From the NCBI RefSeq assembly GCF_030580955.1, contig NZ_JAUQON010000002.1:1-64000 (forward strand): DNA of 64,000 bases, given 5' to 3'. The stretch's first letter is position 1. The number at the start of each line of letters is the position of its first letter. Below, in pieces: positions 18,646 to 28,239 of this stretch. The notes under the pieces are model-generated. The model worked only from the letters and a program-made list of their open reading frames with translations, made no database searches and was not told the DNA's origin. The translations under genes were made by a program, and so were the position numbers. This DNA is from Hymenobacter convexus. Lineage in GTDB: Bacteria; Bacteroidota; Bacteroidia; Cytophagales; Hymenobacteraceae.

Positions 18646-19899
18646 TTACTCCTCATCCATCCGCGGCGTCAGGTCTTTCCAATCGGGCAGCAAGTCCAGC
18701 CAGCCGGCCCCGATGGCGCAGCGGTAGTGGTAAAGTAGGTAGCTGGCGCTGGCGGTGTAGGAAGCCGACATGCCCAGCGCCGCGCCCACCATGCCCAGGC
18801 GGGGCACCAGCAGCAGGCAGGCGGGCACCGTCACGGCCAAGCCCAGCAGGGCGGCGCGGTTGTTCACGCCGTAGCGGGCCATGCTGCTGAAGTAGGTGCT
18901 GGCTTGCATGCCCGCCCCGTTGAGCAGAATGCCCGGCGCTAGGGCCAGAATCACGCCGTGGGCCGCCCCGAACTCGGGGCCGAAAACGGCGGCCAGCCAC
19001 GCCGTGGGCACGGCCGCCAGCACCAGCACCGCCCCGGCCGTGGCCAGTAGCGTAAGCCGGCTGCTGCGCAGGGCCGCGTGGGTCTGGCCGTGCTTGTCGG
19101 CGGCATTCACTAGGGCCACATACTGAATGAGGGCCGTGCTGCGCGGAATCAGCCAGATGGCCTCGGCCAGGGCCACGCCCACGGAGAGGATGCCCAGCGT
19201 TTTGTTGCCCACTAGGTACGCCACGGCGTAGTAGCCGAAGCGGTAGTTGGCAAAGGTGAGCAGGTTGGAGAAATGGGCGCCCCGGCTGTGGCGCAGCAGC
19301 TCGCGCGTGACGACCCGGCGCCGGGCGCGCCGGCTGGCCCAGGCATCGGGCAGGCGCAGCAGCAAGGCCGTGCTGATGAGCCACGGCAGGCCATTGGCCA
19401 GGTAGTTGGCGTAGTAATAAGCGTCGATGCTCAGCCAGTGCGCCGCCGCGAAGGCCAGCGCCAGCGCCCCGGCCAGCAGCGCCGCCTGCACGGTGGTAAG
19501 GACATTGTAGTCGAGCTCGCGCTTGCGGCCCAGCAACAGAAACAGGTTAACGGAGAGCAGAATCTGTACCAGCGTCACGGCTGCCAGGTGCAGCACGTAT
19601 TCCAGCGAAACCGGCCGCAGCAGGCCCACCGCCCCGGCCCCGGCCCCGCTCACCACCAGCGCCCAGCCGTAGGCCGGCGGCAGTAGGTGCCACACGTTGC
19701 GCCGCGGCACCAGGTATATCAGCGACGAGCCGCCCACCAGCCCGGCCAGCAGCACCAGCCCCGACATATCGGTATAAAACAAGCTGACCTGCCCGCGCCC
19801 CGCCGCCCCCAGGTAGCGCGCCGTGAGCCACACCACCGCAAAGCTCAGCCCCGCCGTGAGGACGCGCGCCGCGAAGTGGTGAAGGATGCGTTTGAGCAT
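18646..19899 (-). CDS. Polysaccharide flippase (Wzx/MATE-like)
   Basis: 417 residues with about 12 hydrophobic segments and the N-terminal pattern of the oligosaccharide flippase family ([22 protein letters not shown] equivalent, a variant of the ARxLGPxxxG signature). It would move lipid-linked glycan across the inner membrane. It follows a GT4 glycosyltransferase on the same strand; a family B palindrome lies between them, so they may form one transcript processed or attenuated at the repeat. ATG start at 19899 gives the first membrane segment. Confidence 0.82.
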   Translation of the reverse strand: MLKRILHHFAARVLTAGLSFAVVWLTARYLGAAGRGQVSLFYTDMSGLVLLAGLVGGSSLIYLVPRRNVWHLLPPAYGWALVVSGAGAGAVGLLRPVSLEYVLHLAAVTLVQILLSVNLFLLLGRKRELDYNVLTTVQAALLAGALALAFAAAHWLSIDAYYYANYLANGLPWLISTALLLRLPDAWASRRARRRVVTRELLRHSRGAHFSNLLTFANYRFGYYAVAYLVGNKTLGILSVGVALAEAIWLIPRSTALIQYVALVNAADKHGQTHAALRSSRLTLLATAGAVLVLAAVPTAWLAAVFGPEFGAAHGVILALAPGILLNGAGMQASTYFSSMARYGVNNRAALLGLAVTVPACLLLVPRLGMVGAALGMSASYTASASYLLYHYRCAIGAGWLDLLPDWKDLTPRMDEE

Positions 19900-19941
19900 G
19901 GGAAAGTGGATGGGGCCGACAAAAGAACGTCATGTCAACGC

Positions 19942-20042
19942 AGAACGTCATGCTGAGCGCAGCCGAAGCATCTCTACTGCGCAACTAATCTTCATTTAGC
20001 GATGCAGTAGAGATGCTTCGGCTGCGCTCAGCATGACGTTCT
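19942..20042. repeat. REP/MITE-like palindrome, family B
   Basis: AGAACGTCATGCTGAGCGCA and the following GCCGAAGCATCTCTACTGC are inverted at the other end; loop about 25 nt. A truncated extra arm (GAACGTCATGTCAACGC, 19925-19941) abuts it. It lies 8 bp after the glycosyltransferase stop. Confidence 0.9.
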
Positions 20043-20050
20043 GTTATCTT

Positions 20051-21268
20051 TCATTTATCACCCAACACCTGCCGATACAATGCCCCAAACGCCGCACCCA
20101 CCGCCTCCGGCGCGCACCGCGCCGCCACATCGGCCCGCAGGCGCGCCGCATCGAACTGCGCCGCGCCGCTGAGCACGGCCGTTAGGGCGGCTTCCAGTGC
20201 CGCTTCGTCGTCGGGCGTCACCAGCAGGCCGAAGGTGTTTTCGGGCTGGAATAATTCGGGCACGCCGCCGGTGCGGGTGGCCACCACCGGGCAGCCGCAG
20301 GCCCGCGCTTCGAGCAGCACGCAGCCAAAGGTTTCGGCCCGGCTGAACGACACCAGCGCCGTGGCGCGGGCCATTTCGGCGGCCACCTCCTCGTGCGGCA
20401 GCTTGCCCAGGAAGGTGGCGGTGCCATCGGCCAGCAGGTCCAGCGCGGCGGCCTGCTCGTGCAGAGCCTGTTCATCGGGCCCGTAGCCGGCAATGCGCAG
20501 CCGCAGGCCGGGCCACGCGGCCCGCAGCCGGGCCACCACGCGCAGCACGCCCGAGAGGTTTTTCACCTTGTCGTGAAATGCCGAAACGTGCAGTAAAGTG
20601 AGTTGGCGGATTGGTGGATTGGTAGATGGCTGAATTGAATTTTCAGGCCTAAACAGGTTCGTATCGACCACATTGGCAATAACTACCGATTTTTTATTCC
20701 CGAAGCCCAGCGCCGCCATGGCATCGCGCAGCCCGCCCGATACCGTGTGCAGCGCCGCCGCCCGGGGCACCACGGCCCGCGTCAGCACCCGCCGCAGCCA
20801 GGAAATGCCAGCCGCCCGCTGCGGCAAATACAGCGTCCAGTGCTCGGTGATGATATAGGGAATGCCGCGCACGGCCTTCAGCCCCCAGGCAAAAAGCCCC
20901 GTGCGCAGCAGCACATGCACGTGCACAAGGTCGGGCCGCTGGCCGCCCCAGTGTCGCCGCAGCCGCCGGTAGCCGCGTAGCAGGCACCAGAAATACAGCA
21001 GCAGCTTCAGCGGCTTGTCAAGCAAAGCGAGGCCGGTGGGCGCGGCGCGGTAGTAGTAGCGCAGTGTCGGCCAGGGGCCGTTGAAATCCTCCTCGGCATC
21101 AATTAGTGTCGGCAGCGGCCCACGCGCCACGGCAGCAAACAGCACCGCCCCTTCCAACCCGCCAAACTCCGCGATGGCCGCCACGTGCCGGCCCACGAAG
21201 TCGCCATCCTGGTCGTCGTAGCGGTTGGGGTACCACTTGGGAAGATGTAAAACGCGCGGCGTTTTCAA
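20051..21268 (-). CDS. Glycosyltransferase family 4
   Basis: 405 residues with a GT-B fold: N-terminal PRVLHLPKWYPNRYDDQDG, acceptor-domain region to ~200, and a C-terminal nucleotide-sugar domain with the EX7E motif (SRAETFGCVLLEA, ~300-312) followed by GCPVVATRTGG. It transfers a sugar from a nucleotide donor onto a growing glycan. An in-frame stop lies 9 nt upstream of the TTG at 21266-21268 and no ATG is suitable, so TTG is taken as start. Its neighbour is a flippase, suggesting a small glycan assembly pair. Confidence 0.88.
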   Translation of the reverse strand: MKTPRVLHLPKWYPNRYDDQDGDFVGRHVAAIAEFGGLEGAVLFAAVARGPLPTLIDAEEDFNGPWPTLRYYYRAAPTGLALLDKPLKLLLYFWCLLRGYRRLRRHWGGQRPDLVHVHVLLRTGLFAWGLKAVRGIPYIITEHWTLYLPQRAAGISWLRRVLTRAVVPRAAALHTVSGGLRDAMAALGFGNKKSVVIANVVDTNLFRPENSIQPSTNPPIRQLTLLHVSAFHDKVKNLSGVLRVVARLRAAWPGLRLRIAGYGPDEQALHEQAAALDLLADGTATFLGKLPHEEVAAEMARATALVSFSRAETFGCVLLEARACGCPVVATRTGGVPELFQPENTFGLLVTPDDEAALEAALTAVLSGAAQFDAARLRADVAARCAPEAVGAAFGALYRQVLGDK

Positions 21269-21310
21269 CGGGTAATATTAGTAAGTTTCTTTTCGATGGC
21301 GAATTGCCCA

Positions 21311-21489
21311 GGCGTGGCGCCTCCCCCCGGTCCCTCTCCTCAGGGAGAGGGGAGCCCGGCGTCAGTTATGAGTTAAAATTGGTAGCAGTTGGTGTAACTC
21401 CTAACTCTTCACTTTCAACTCTTAACTCTAAGCATGACCGGTGCCCCCTCTCCCTAAGGAGAGGAGGTCAGGGGGTGAGGCGCCACGCC
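21311..21489. repeat. Long inverted repeat, family D
   Basis: GGCGTGGCGCCTCCCCCCGG on the left matches the inverted CAGGGGGTGAGGCGCCACGCC on the right. Each arm contains its own small hairpin (CTCTCCTCAGGGAGAG; CTCTCCCTAAGGAGAG). A ~75-nt AT-richer centre (CTAACTCTTCACTTTCAACT) separates them. A relative is at 28067-28173. Together with the terminator at 21540 it accounts for most of the 330-bp space between the TonB receptor and the glycosyltransferase. Confidence 0.82.
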
Positions 21490-21539
21490 CGAACGACTAC
21501 TATCCGCAAAGCTACCCCTTCGCCATTCCCCAAAAACAA

Positions 21540-21566
21540 AGCCGGCCCTGAATATCAGGACCGGCT
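21540..21566 (-). terminator. Intrinsic terminator of the first TonB receptor
   Basis: AGCCGGTCCTGA pairs with TCAGGGCCGGCT (one mismatch) around a 3-nt loop on the minus strand, followed by TTGTTTTTG. It begins 33 bp beyond the stop of the receptor gene. Confidence 0.7.
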
Positions 21567-21598
21567 CTTTCAGAATTGCAGCTTAAGTCAACTCACCA

Positions 21599-24500
21599 CT
21601 AAAATGAGTAGCGCAGCCCCAGCTGGCCCTGCCAGCGCGAGGCCAGTTGGTCGATGGAGTAGGTGGCCGGCGTGCCGTAGGTGAAGGCCGGGCGGTTGAA
21701 GGCGGCGGCGCTGTAGTTGGCCTGCACGTTGCCGGCGGCATCGGCGAAGCCCACCTGCGAGAGGCCCGTGCCCACCGTCGAGTTGAAGGTGTTGGGCACG
21801 AAGTACTGGCGGCCCCAGCTGCTGTTCAGCAGGTTGCCCACGTTGATGAGGTCGAGCGAAATCTGCAGGGTGTGGCCCATGGGCACCACGCCGGCTTCGT
21901 TGGCTTCGAGCTTGCCGAGCTTGGCTTCCACCATGAAGCGGACGTCGGCCTGGTTGTTCCAGGGCGTGCGGGCGGCGTTGCGCTCGGCGTACTGGCCGCG
22001 GCGGGTTTTGAGGTAGCTGTCGTTATCCACGAAGCTGCTGAAGGCGGCGTACTGCGTACCGGCCGCGTCGAGGCCGTAGCCGTTGGGGTTGGCGGCGGTG
22101 ACGGGCGCGGCGCCCTTGTTCACGAACACGATGTCGGACGCCGAAGCCGGAATGTAGGCCAGCAGCACGTTCTGCTGGCCGTTGTTGGTGAAGCCGCTCG
22201 CGTTGTTGCTGGGGTTGTTGTTATACACCCAGGTATAGGGCGAGCCGCTGGCGTAGGTGAGCACCGAGGTGAAGTAGCCGGTGAAGCGCTGGGCGAAGGT
22301 CTTGTGCAGGTTCAGCGAGCCCACCACGCGGTGGCGCAGGTCGAAGTTGGAGTAGGCCAGGGCGGGGTCGTTCACGTTCAGGGCCGGGTTCAGCTCCCAG
22401 TTGCTCTGGGGCGAGTTGCGGATGCCGTTGCTGATGTCCTTGCTCTGGCCGTAGGTGTAGGCCACGCTCACGTCGAGCAGCTGGCTGAGCGTCTGGCCCA
22501 CCGAACCGGTGAGCTGGTAGCGGTAGCCCTTGGTGGTGTTGGTGAGGAAGAAGGCGTTGGAGAAGCCCGTGTTCACCTTCGAGCCGAACGACGCGGCCGA
22601 GTAGCGCGGCGTCTGGGTGGGGCCGCTGGCGTAGTAGGTGGCGTTGTCGACCAAGTTGATGTTCTCAAACTTCACGTCCTGCAAGGTCTTCGTATACAGG
22701 CCCTCTACCGAGAAGCGGGTGCCGGTTTTCAGCTTGAAATCCAGGGCCAGCGACGAGCGCCACACCTGCGGCATCTTGAAGTTGTTGTCAATCAGGTTGA
22801 TTTCGGTGGTGTTCTGGGCGGCGGCGTTGGGCAGGGCCGTGGCCGCGTTCTGGTAAATCTGGTTCGGATTTTGGTTGAGCAAAATCTTGGGCCCGGTGGC
22901 CGAAGCCGCGCTGGGCTGAATGCCGTTGTAGTCCACCGAGTTGAAGTTCACGCCGTTGTTGTAGTAGGCGTAGCCGAACCAGGCAAACGGCACCCGGCCC
23001 GTGAACACGCCCGAGCCGCCGCGCACCACCACCGAGCCGTCGCCCTTCACGTCGTAGTTGAAGCCCAGGCGGGGCGAAATCTGTACTTGGCCCAGGTAAC
23101 CGTTGTTCAGGTCCTTCCAGGCCGTGTGCGAGTAGGTCTGGTTCAGGGTGTTGGCGTCGTTTTGCGCGTTGTTCACCAGGGCCGAGTTCAGGGCCGGCTT
23201 GGTGGGCAGCGAGGCGATGTCGAAGCGCAGGCCGGGCGTGAGCTTCAAACGCTCGGTCACGTTCCACTCGTCCTGCAGGTAGGCGCTGAAGAAGTTGATG
23301 TTGAACGCCGCCGAGGGGTTGTTGTAGTTGTAGGCGTAGGAGTTGTCGGTCTTGTTGTAGGTGCCGCGGATGCGGTTCGGCTGGTCATTCAGGAACTGGG
23401 CCACGTTGTTGTACTCGATGCGGCCGTTCCAAGAGTTGATGAAGCCGTAGTCGATGTGGTACAGCTCGTTGTGCGTGCCCAGCGTGAGGGCGTGCGCGCC
23501 GGTGTAGTAGGTGAAGTTGTCGGTGATTTCGAACGTCTTCTGGCGGGTGTTGAAGATGCTGGCCTCGCGGTCCGAGCCCAGCAGAATCTGGTTCGAGCCC
23601 GCGTAGTAGCTGCTCGTGCCGGCCGTGCCCAGCGAGGTGCCCACGTTGTTAATCTGCACCGCCGGAAACAGGTTGGCCTGGCCGCCCAGCAGGTCGCGGT
23701 AGTCGTGAATGTTGGTGTAGCCCAGAATCAGGTTGTTGGAGAACTTGCTGCTGAAGTTGCTCTTCACTTCCAGCACCGTCGAGTTCTGCACGTTGTGCTG
23801 CGTGAAGTCCTGCGAGCCAAACTTAAACAAGCTGCCCGACCGCTCCAGGTTGGTCGCTTCAGAGCTGATGTAGTTGTGACGCAGGGCGATGCTGGTTTTT
23901 TCGTCGAGGTTAAAATCCAGGCGCCCGAAAATCTTGTTGCTGTTCGCGTGGATGTTGTAGTTGCCGTACTCGCCCACGTTGTAGCCGTAGGTATTCTGCA
24001 GCTTGTTCGAAATCTGCTGAGCCAAATCCACCGTCACCGGCGAGCCGGCCTGGCCCGCGCCGTAGAACTGGGGCTCCTGGCGGCGGGCAATTTCGGCGTT
24101 CGTAAAAAAGAACAGCTTGTTCTTAATAATCGGCCCGCCGATGCGGAAGCCCGTCTGGTAGTCGTGGTAGTCCGAACCGATTTTGGCCTTATCGCCGTCG
24201 ATGCTGCGGCCGGTCACGTTCTGGTTGCGGCCGTAGCCGTACACCGAGCCCGTGAATTCGTTGGTGCCCGAGCGGGTCACGGCATTCACCGAGCCACCCG
24301 TGAAGTTTCCCAGCTTCACGTCATACGGCGCCACCGAGGCCTGAATTTCCTGAATGGCATCGAGCGAAATGGGGTTGGCGCGGGCCGAGCCGCCGGGCAG
24401 GCCGCTGGTGCCGCTCTGCCCGCCCAGCGAAGGCGAGAAGCCGATGGCGTCGTTATTCACGGCGCCGTCCAGCGTCACGTTGTTGTAGCGGAACGAGCTG

Positions 24501-25009
24501 CCGGCAAACGAGCCGTTCGAGTTGCGCGGGTCGAGGCGCGTAAAGTCCGAGATGCTGCGCGAGATGGTGGGCAGCTGCTGGATGGAGGCGCCGCTCACGT
24601 TGGTGCCGGCGCCGGTTTTGGTGGCCTGGGTGTTGCCGGTCACCACCACTTCGTTCAGCTGCTGGGTTTCGGTCACCAGCACGAAGTTGAGGCGGGTGGT
24701 ATTGCCCAGGGTCAGGAATACGTTGTCTACTTTCTGCTCCTTGAAGCCCACGTAGGTCACCGTCACGGAGTAGGGTCCGCCGGGCGCCAGGTTCGGGATG
24801 GTGAAGCGGCCGTCCACTTCGGTGCCGGTGCCGCGCTTGGTGCCGGTGGGCAGGTTGGTGGCCACCACCGTCACCCCAATCAGGTCTTCGCCCTTGTCCG
24901 ACGTCACCTTGCCGGCCAGCGCCGAGGTGGTTACCTGGGCCGTGGCAAGCTGCGCGCAGCCCAGCAGCGCCAGGAAAAACAGTTGCGTAAATGTGTGTCG
25001 AATCGACAT
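21599..25009 (-). CDS. TonB-dependent receptor, Oar-like with carboxypeptidase-regulatory N-domain
   Basis: 1,136 residues. Signal peptide (24 residues, cleavage ATA before Gln25), an N-terminal CarboxypepD_reg-like domain (~27-110, GKVTSDKGEDLIGVTV...VDGRFTIPNL), a plug with ETQQLNEVVVTG and a long beta-barrel ending in an aromatic residue (LGLRYSF). Outer-membrane transporter; the size, the plug motif SVAPYDVKLGNFTGGSVNAV and the C-terminus resemble Oar-type receptors. No SusD partner is adjacent, so the substrate is not indicated. ATG at 25009 is used; longer readings lack a signal peptide at the N-terminus. Divergent from the next receptor, with 220 bp between starts. Confidence 0.88.
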   Translation of the reverse strand: MSIRHTFTQLFFLALLGCAQLATAQVTTSALAGKVTSDKGEDLIGVTVVATNLPTGTKRGTGTEVDGRFTIPNLAPGGPYSVTVTYVGFKEQKVDNVFLTLGNTTRLNFVLVTETQQLNEVVVTGNTQATKTGAGTNVSGASIQQLPTISRSISDFTRLDPRNSNGSFAGSSFRYNNVTLDGAVNNDAIGFSPSLGGQSGTSGLPGGSARANPISLDAIQEIQASVAPYDVKLGNFTGGSVNAVTRSGTNEFTGSVYGYGRNQNVTGRSIDGDKAKIGSDYHDYQTGFRIGGPIIKNKLFFFTNAEIARRQEPQFYGAGQAGSPVTVDLAQQISNKLQNTYGYNVGEYGNYNIHANSNKIFGRLDFNLDEKTSIALRHNYISSEATNLERSGSLFKFGSQDFTQHNVQNSTVLEVKSNFSSKFSNNLILGYTNIHDYRDLLGGQANLFPAVQINNVGTSLGTAGTSSYYAGSNQILLGSDREASIFNTRQKTFEITDNFTYYTGAHALTLGTHNELYHIDYGFINSWNGRIEYNNVAQFLNDQPNRIRGTYNKTDNSYAYNYNNPSAAFNINFFSAYLQDEWNVTERLKLTPGLRFDIASLPTKPALNSALVNNAQNDANTLNQTYSHTAWKDLNNGYLGQVQISPRLGFNYDVKGDGSVVVRGGSGVFTGRVPFAWFGYAYYNNGVNFNSVDYNGIQPSAASATGPKILLNQNPNQIYQNAATALPNAAAQNTTEINLIDNNFKMPQVWRSSLALDFKLKTGTRFSVEGLYTKTLQDVKFENINLVDNATYYASGPTQTPRYSAASFGSKVNTGFSNAFFLTNTTKGYRYQLTGSVGQTLSQLLDVSVAYTYGQSKDISNGIRNSPQSNWELNPALNVNDPALAYSNFDLRHRVVGSLNLHKTFAQRFTGYFTSVLTYASGSPYTWVYNNNPSNNASGFTNNGQQNVLLAYIPASASDIVFVNKGAAPVTAANPNGYGLDAAGTQYAAFSSFVDNDSYLKTRRGQYAERNAARTPWNNQADVRFMVEAKLGKLEANEAGVVPMGHTLQISLDLINVGNLLNSSWGRQYFVPNTFNSTVGTGLSQVGFADAAGNVQANYSAAAFNRPAFTYGTPATYSIDQLASRWQGQLGLRYSF

Positions 25010-25191
25010 AACAATGAGGGAGTTGATTAACACGACAAAGGTCCGGACGCCTAACCCCGGCCTCACCCTGCGGGGCGTTTCCGAATTGTTGTATTTCGCT
25101 TTTTCCCATAACCTGCCGGTAACATAAGCCTCCAAAAGCCCGCTTTCCGGGATATTTCCGGGCCGTTAATCATTTCATAATTCAGAGGAAA

Positions 25192-25221
25192 TTTCGCCGA
25201 AACCTCATCCGGGTAGTTTTG
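25192..25221 (+). promoter_or_regulatory. Bacteroidota-type promoter of the second TonB receptor
   Basis: A perfect TAnnTTTG -7 element (TAGTTTTG, 25214-25221) is preceded, 18 nt upstream, by TTTC (25192-25195) as a weak -33 element. The expected start of transcription falls about 25226-25229, directly at the ATG (25230), so the mRNA would be leaderless or nearly so. Confidence 0.6.
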
Positions 25222-25229
25222 CTCCCCGA

Positions 25230-28058
25230 ATGGAAAACACTATTAATTACCGGTATTTATTCATCGCATTGCTGAGCTTATTTTTCAGCAGCAGCGCCTT
25301 CGCCCAAACCACGGGCACTATTAAAGGCCTCATCAAGGACTCCGCCACCCAGGAGGCCATCATCGGCGGCACGGTGCGCCTCGAAGGCACCACGCTCGGC
25401 ACCCAGACCGACGTCGACGGCAGCTTCCGGCTGGAGCGCGTGCCCAAAGGCACCTACACCCTCGTCATTTCCTCGGTGGGCTACGTGACGACCTCGCTGC
25501 CCGACGTGGCCGTGGAGCCCGGCAAGGCCACCGTCATCAACACCACCGCCAAATCGGACAGCAAAGCGCTGGACGAAGTAGTGGTGCGCGGCGTGCGCCG
25601 CACCAACACCGAAATCTCAGTCATCACCGAAATCCGCCAGGCCAACGTGGTGGTGAGCGGCATCTCGTCGGAGCAAATCGTGAAATCGCAGGACCGCGAC
25701 GCGGCCGAAGTGGTGCGCCGCATCCCCGGTGTCAGCATCATCGACAACCGCTTCATCCAGGTGCGCGGGCTCAGCGAGCGGTACAACACCGTGTGGCTGA
25801 ACGACGTGACGGCCCCCAGCTCCGAAACCGACAAGAAAGCCTTCTCCTTCGACATCGTGCCCAGCGCCCTCCTCGACCGCGTGCTGGTGTTCAAAGACCC
25901 CTCGCCCGAGCTGCCCGGCGACTTCGCTGGCGGCCTCGTGAAAGTGTACCTGCGCAAGCCCGCGCTGGACGAGCGCAGCTTCACGGCCAGCTACGTGAGC
26001 GGCTACCGCGACGGCACCACCTTCGCCAACTTCAACACCGACAAGGGCAGCAGCGCCGATTTCGCCGGTTTCGGCGCCCCCAGCCGCGACCTGCCCTCCA
26101 GCTTCCCGGTGCTGAACTCGGCCAGCTCGGCCGCCCAGCGCGACGCCTCGGCGCATGATTTGAGCAACAGCTTCGGCATCAAGAGCATCACGGCCATGCC
26201 CGACGTACGCTTCAACGCTTCGTACCTGGATAACATCAAGCTGGGCGAAACGCGGATTGGCTCGCTCACCTCGCTGAGCTACACCAACGCCTTCACGCGT
26301 TTCAGCATCGCCCGCAACGTGTATGACGCCGACGGCCAGCGCACCGACCGCCTGCAGGACGAGCAGGCCACCAACAACGTGCGCTTGGGCCTCATCCAGA
26401 ACTTCAGCGCGCTGCTGAAGGGCGGCACCAAGCTGGAGTTCCGCAACCTATTCAACCAGTTCGGCCGCAACCAGATTACGACCCGCGACAACTTCTCGGC
26501 CGGCGACAACTCGCTGGTGCGCAAGGCCTACGCGCTGGGCTACCAGGGCCGCACCACCTATACCGGCCAGCTGGCCGGCACCCACGTCTTCAACAACGAG
26601 AAGACCAACCTCGACTGGGTGGCCGGCTACGGCTACTCGGCCAAGAACGAGCCCGACCTGCGCCGCGTGGCTTACCGCAACGTGACGCTGACCGACGGCA
26701 GCACAGGCCAGGAAATCCTGACGCCCGCCGCCGGCCAGGTCGATGTTATCAACGCCGGTCGCCTCTACCAGAAGCTGAACGAAAACGTGTACACGCTGAA
26801 CGCCAACGGCAAGCACAAGCTGACGGGCCTCGGCGGGCGCGAGTTTGAGTTGGCCGCCGGTACCTACCTCGAATACAAAACCCGCGACTTCACGGCCCGC
26901 GCCTTCGGCTACTCGCCCACGGATGCCCAGCGGTTTCAGACGCTGAAAAACCTGCAGCTGGCCACGGTTTTCGCGCCCGAAAACGTGGGCGGCACCGGCT
27001 TCCAGCTGCGCGAAGACATCAACTCGACTTACCGCTACACCGCTAGCAACGAGCAGGAAGCCGTGTACGCGTCCATCAACGTGCCCATCACGCCCCAGTT
27101 CAAGCTGCTGACCGGCGCCCGCTTCGAGCGCAACGTGCAGGTTATCAACACCGGCCTGAACGGCGCGCCCGTGAACCAGACCGTGACCACCAACTACCTG
27201 CTGCCCTCGGCCAACCTGAGCTACAACTTCACCGAAACCAGCCTGCTCCGCGCCTGCTACGGCCGCAGCCTCAACCGGCCCGAGTTCCGCGAGTCGGCCC
27301 CGTTCTATTACTACGATTTCGACTTCAACGTGCTGAATTACGGCTCGCTGTACCTCAACCCGACCAAGCCGCTCAAAGTCGCCACCATCGACAACTTCGA
27401 CCTGCGCTACGAGTGGTACCCCACGCCCGGCGAGCAGGTGCATCTGGGCGTGTTCTACAAGAACTTCACCAACCCGATTGAAAACATCGTCATCCCGAGC
27501 ACTAACCTAGCCTACTCCTTCGCCAACGCACCCAGCGCCTTTTCCTACGGCGTGGAGCTGGACGTGCGCAAGAGCTTCAACTTTCTGGATGAGCTGATTG
27601 GCACCTCGGGCCTGAAGAACATCACGGGCGTGTTCAACCTCTCGCTCATCAAGAGCCAAGTCGACCTCGGTCAGGGCATCGTGGCCTGGGACAGCAAGCG
27701 CGCCCTGCAGGGTCAGTCGCCTTACGTGGTGAACACCGGCCTCTACTACCAGAACGAGTCGGGCAGTTGGCAGGCCTCGGCGCTCTACAACGTGTTTGGC
27801 CCGCGCATCCTCTTCGCCGGCTCCGACCAGTACCCCGACGTGGTGGAGGCGCCCCGCCACACCATCGACTTGTCATTGACCAAGAGCCTGACTAAGCGCG
27901 TGGCCCTCAACCTGGGCGTGCAGGACCTGCTGAACCAACGCGTGACCCTGCTCCAGGACTTCAACAAGGACAAAAAATACCAGCGCGACACCGACCCCGC
28001 CCTGGCCGACTACCGCCGTGGCACCTACACCACCATCGGGGTGAAAGTGGCTTTCTAG
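25230..28058 (+). CDS. TonB-dependent receptor, paired with the downstream surface lipoprotein
   Basis: 942 residues. Signal peptide (25 residues, SAFA before Gln26), CarboxypepD_reg-like domain (~28-115, GTIKGLIKDSATQEAIIGGT), plug domain (~135-250, with QDRDAAEVVRRIPGVSIID and FIQVRGLSERYN) and a beta-barrel to the C-terminus (YTTIGVKVAF, terminal Phe). The plug resembles CirA/FecA-like receptors rather than SusC. The lipoprotein 181 bp downstream on the same strand is the likely partner. A perfect -7 promoter element is placed so that the message may start at the ATG. Confidence 0.88.
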   Translation: MENTINYRYLFIALLSLFFSSSAFAQTTGTIKGLIKDSATQEAIIGGTVRLEGTTLGTQTDVDGSFRLERVPKGTYTLVISSVGYVTTSLPDVAVEPGKATVINTTAKSDSKALDEVVVRGVRRTNTEISVITEIRQANVVVSGISSEQIVKSQDRDAAEVVRRIPGVSIIDNRFIQVRGLSERYNTVWLNDVTAPSSETDKKAFSFDIVPSALLDRVLVFKDPSPELPGDFAGGLVKVYLRKPALDERSFTASYVSGYRDGTTFANFNTDKGSSADFAGFGAPSRDLPSSFPVLNSASSAAQRDASAHDLSNSFGIKSITAMPDVRFNASYLDNIKLGETRIGSLTSLSYTNAFTRFSIARNVYDADGQRTDRLQDEQATNNVRLGLIQNFSALLKGGTKLEFRNLFNQFGRNQITTRDNFSAGDNSLVRKAYALGYQGRTTYTGQLAGTHVFNNEKTNLDWVAGYGYSAKNEPDLRRVAYRNVTLTDGSTGQEILTPAAGQVDVINAGRLYQKLNENVYTLNANGKHKLTGLGGREFELAAGTYLEYKTRDFTARAFGYSPTDAQRFQTLKNLQLATVFAPENVGGTGFQLREDINSTYRYTASNEQEAVYASINVPITPQFKLLTGARFERNVQVINTGLNGAPVNQTVTTNYLLPSANLSYNFTETSLLRACYGRSLNRPEFRESAPFYYYDFDFNVLNYGSLYLNPTKPLKVATIDNFDLRYEWYPTPGEQVHLGVFYKNFTNPIENIVIPSTNLAYSFANAPSAFSYGVELDVRKSFNFLDELIGTSGLKNITGVFNLSLIKSQVDLGQGIVAWDSKRALQGQSPYVVNTGLYYQNESGSWQASALYNVFGPRILFAGSDQYPDVVEAPRHTIDLSLTKSLTKRVALNLGVQDLLNQRVTLLQDFNKDKKYQRDTDPALADYRRGTYTTIGVKVAF

Positions 28059-28066
28059 CGCCGTTC

Positions 28067-28173
28067 GCCTCACCCCCGGCCCCTCTCCCAAAGGAGAGAG
28101 GAGCCTGACGATTGAAAACGCCTGCGCCGCCGTGGCTCCCCTCTCCCTGAGGAGAGGGGCCGGGGGGTGAGGC
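28067..28173. repeat. Inverted repeat, family D
   Basis: GCCTCACCCCCGGCCCCTCT and the inverted GGGGCCGGGGGGTGAGGC bracket ~40 nt; each arm again has a CTCTCC...GGAGAG mini-hairpin. It lies between the receptor and lipoprotein genes and could attenuate expression of the lipoprotein. Confidence 0.82.
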
Positions 28174-28239
28174 GCCCTCGTCAGAACAGCCTCAAAACAT
28201 ACGAAACTCCCTCACCAACCATTCTTAGCATAACATACC

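Noticed and set aside
25010..25135. N-terminal extension of the first TonB receptor
   Set aside because: The signal peptide begins at the ATG at 25009; the extension covers the intergenic promoter region.
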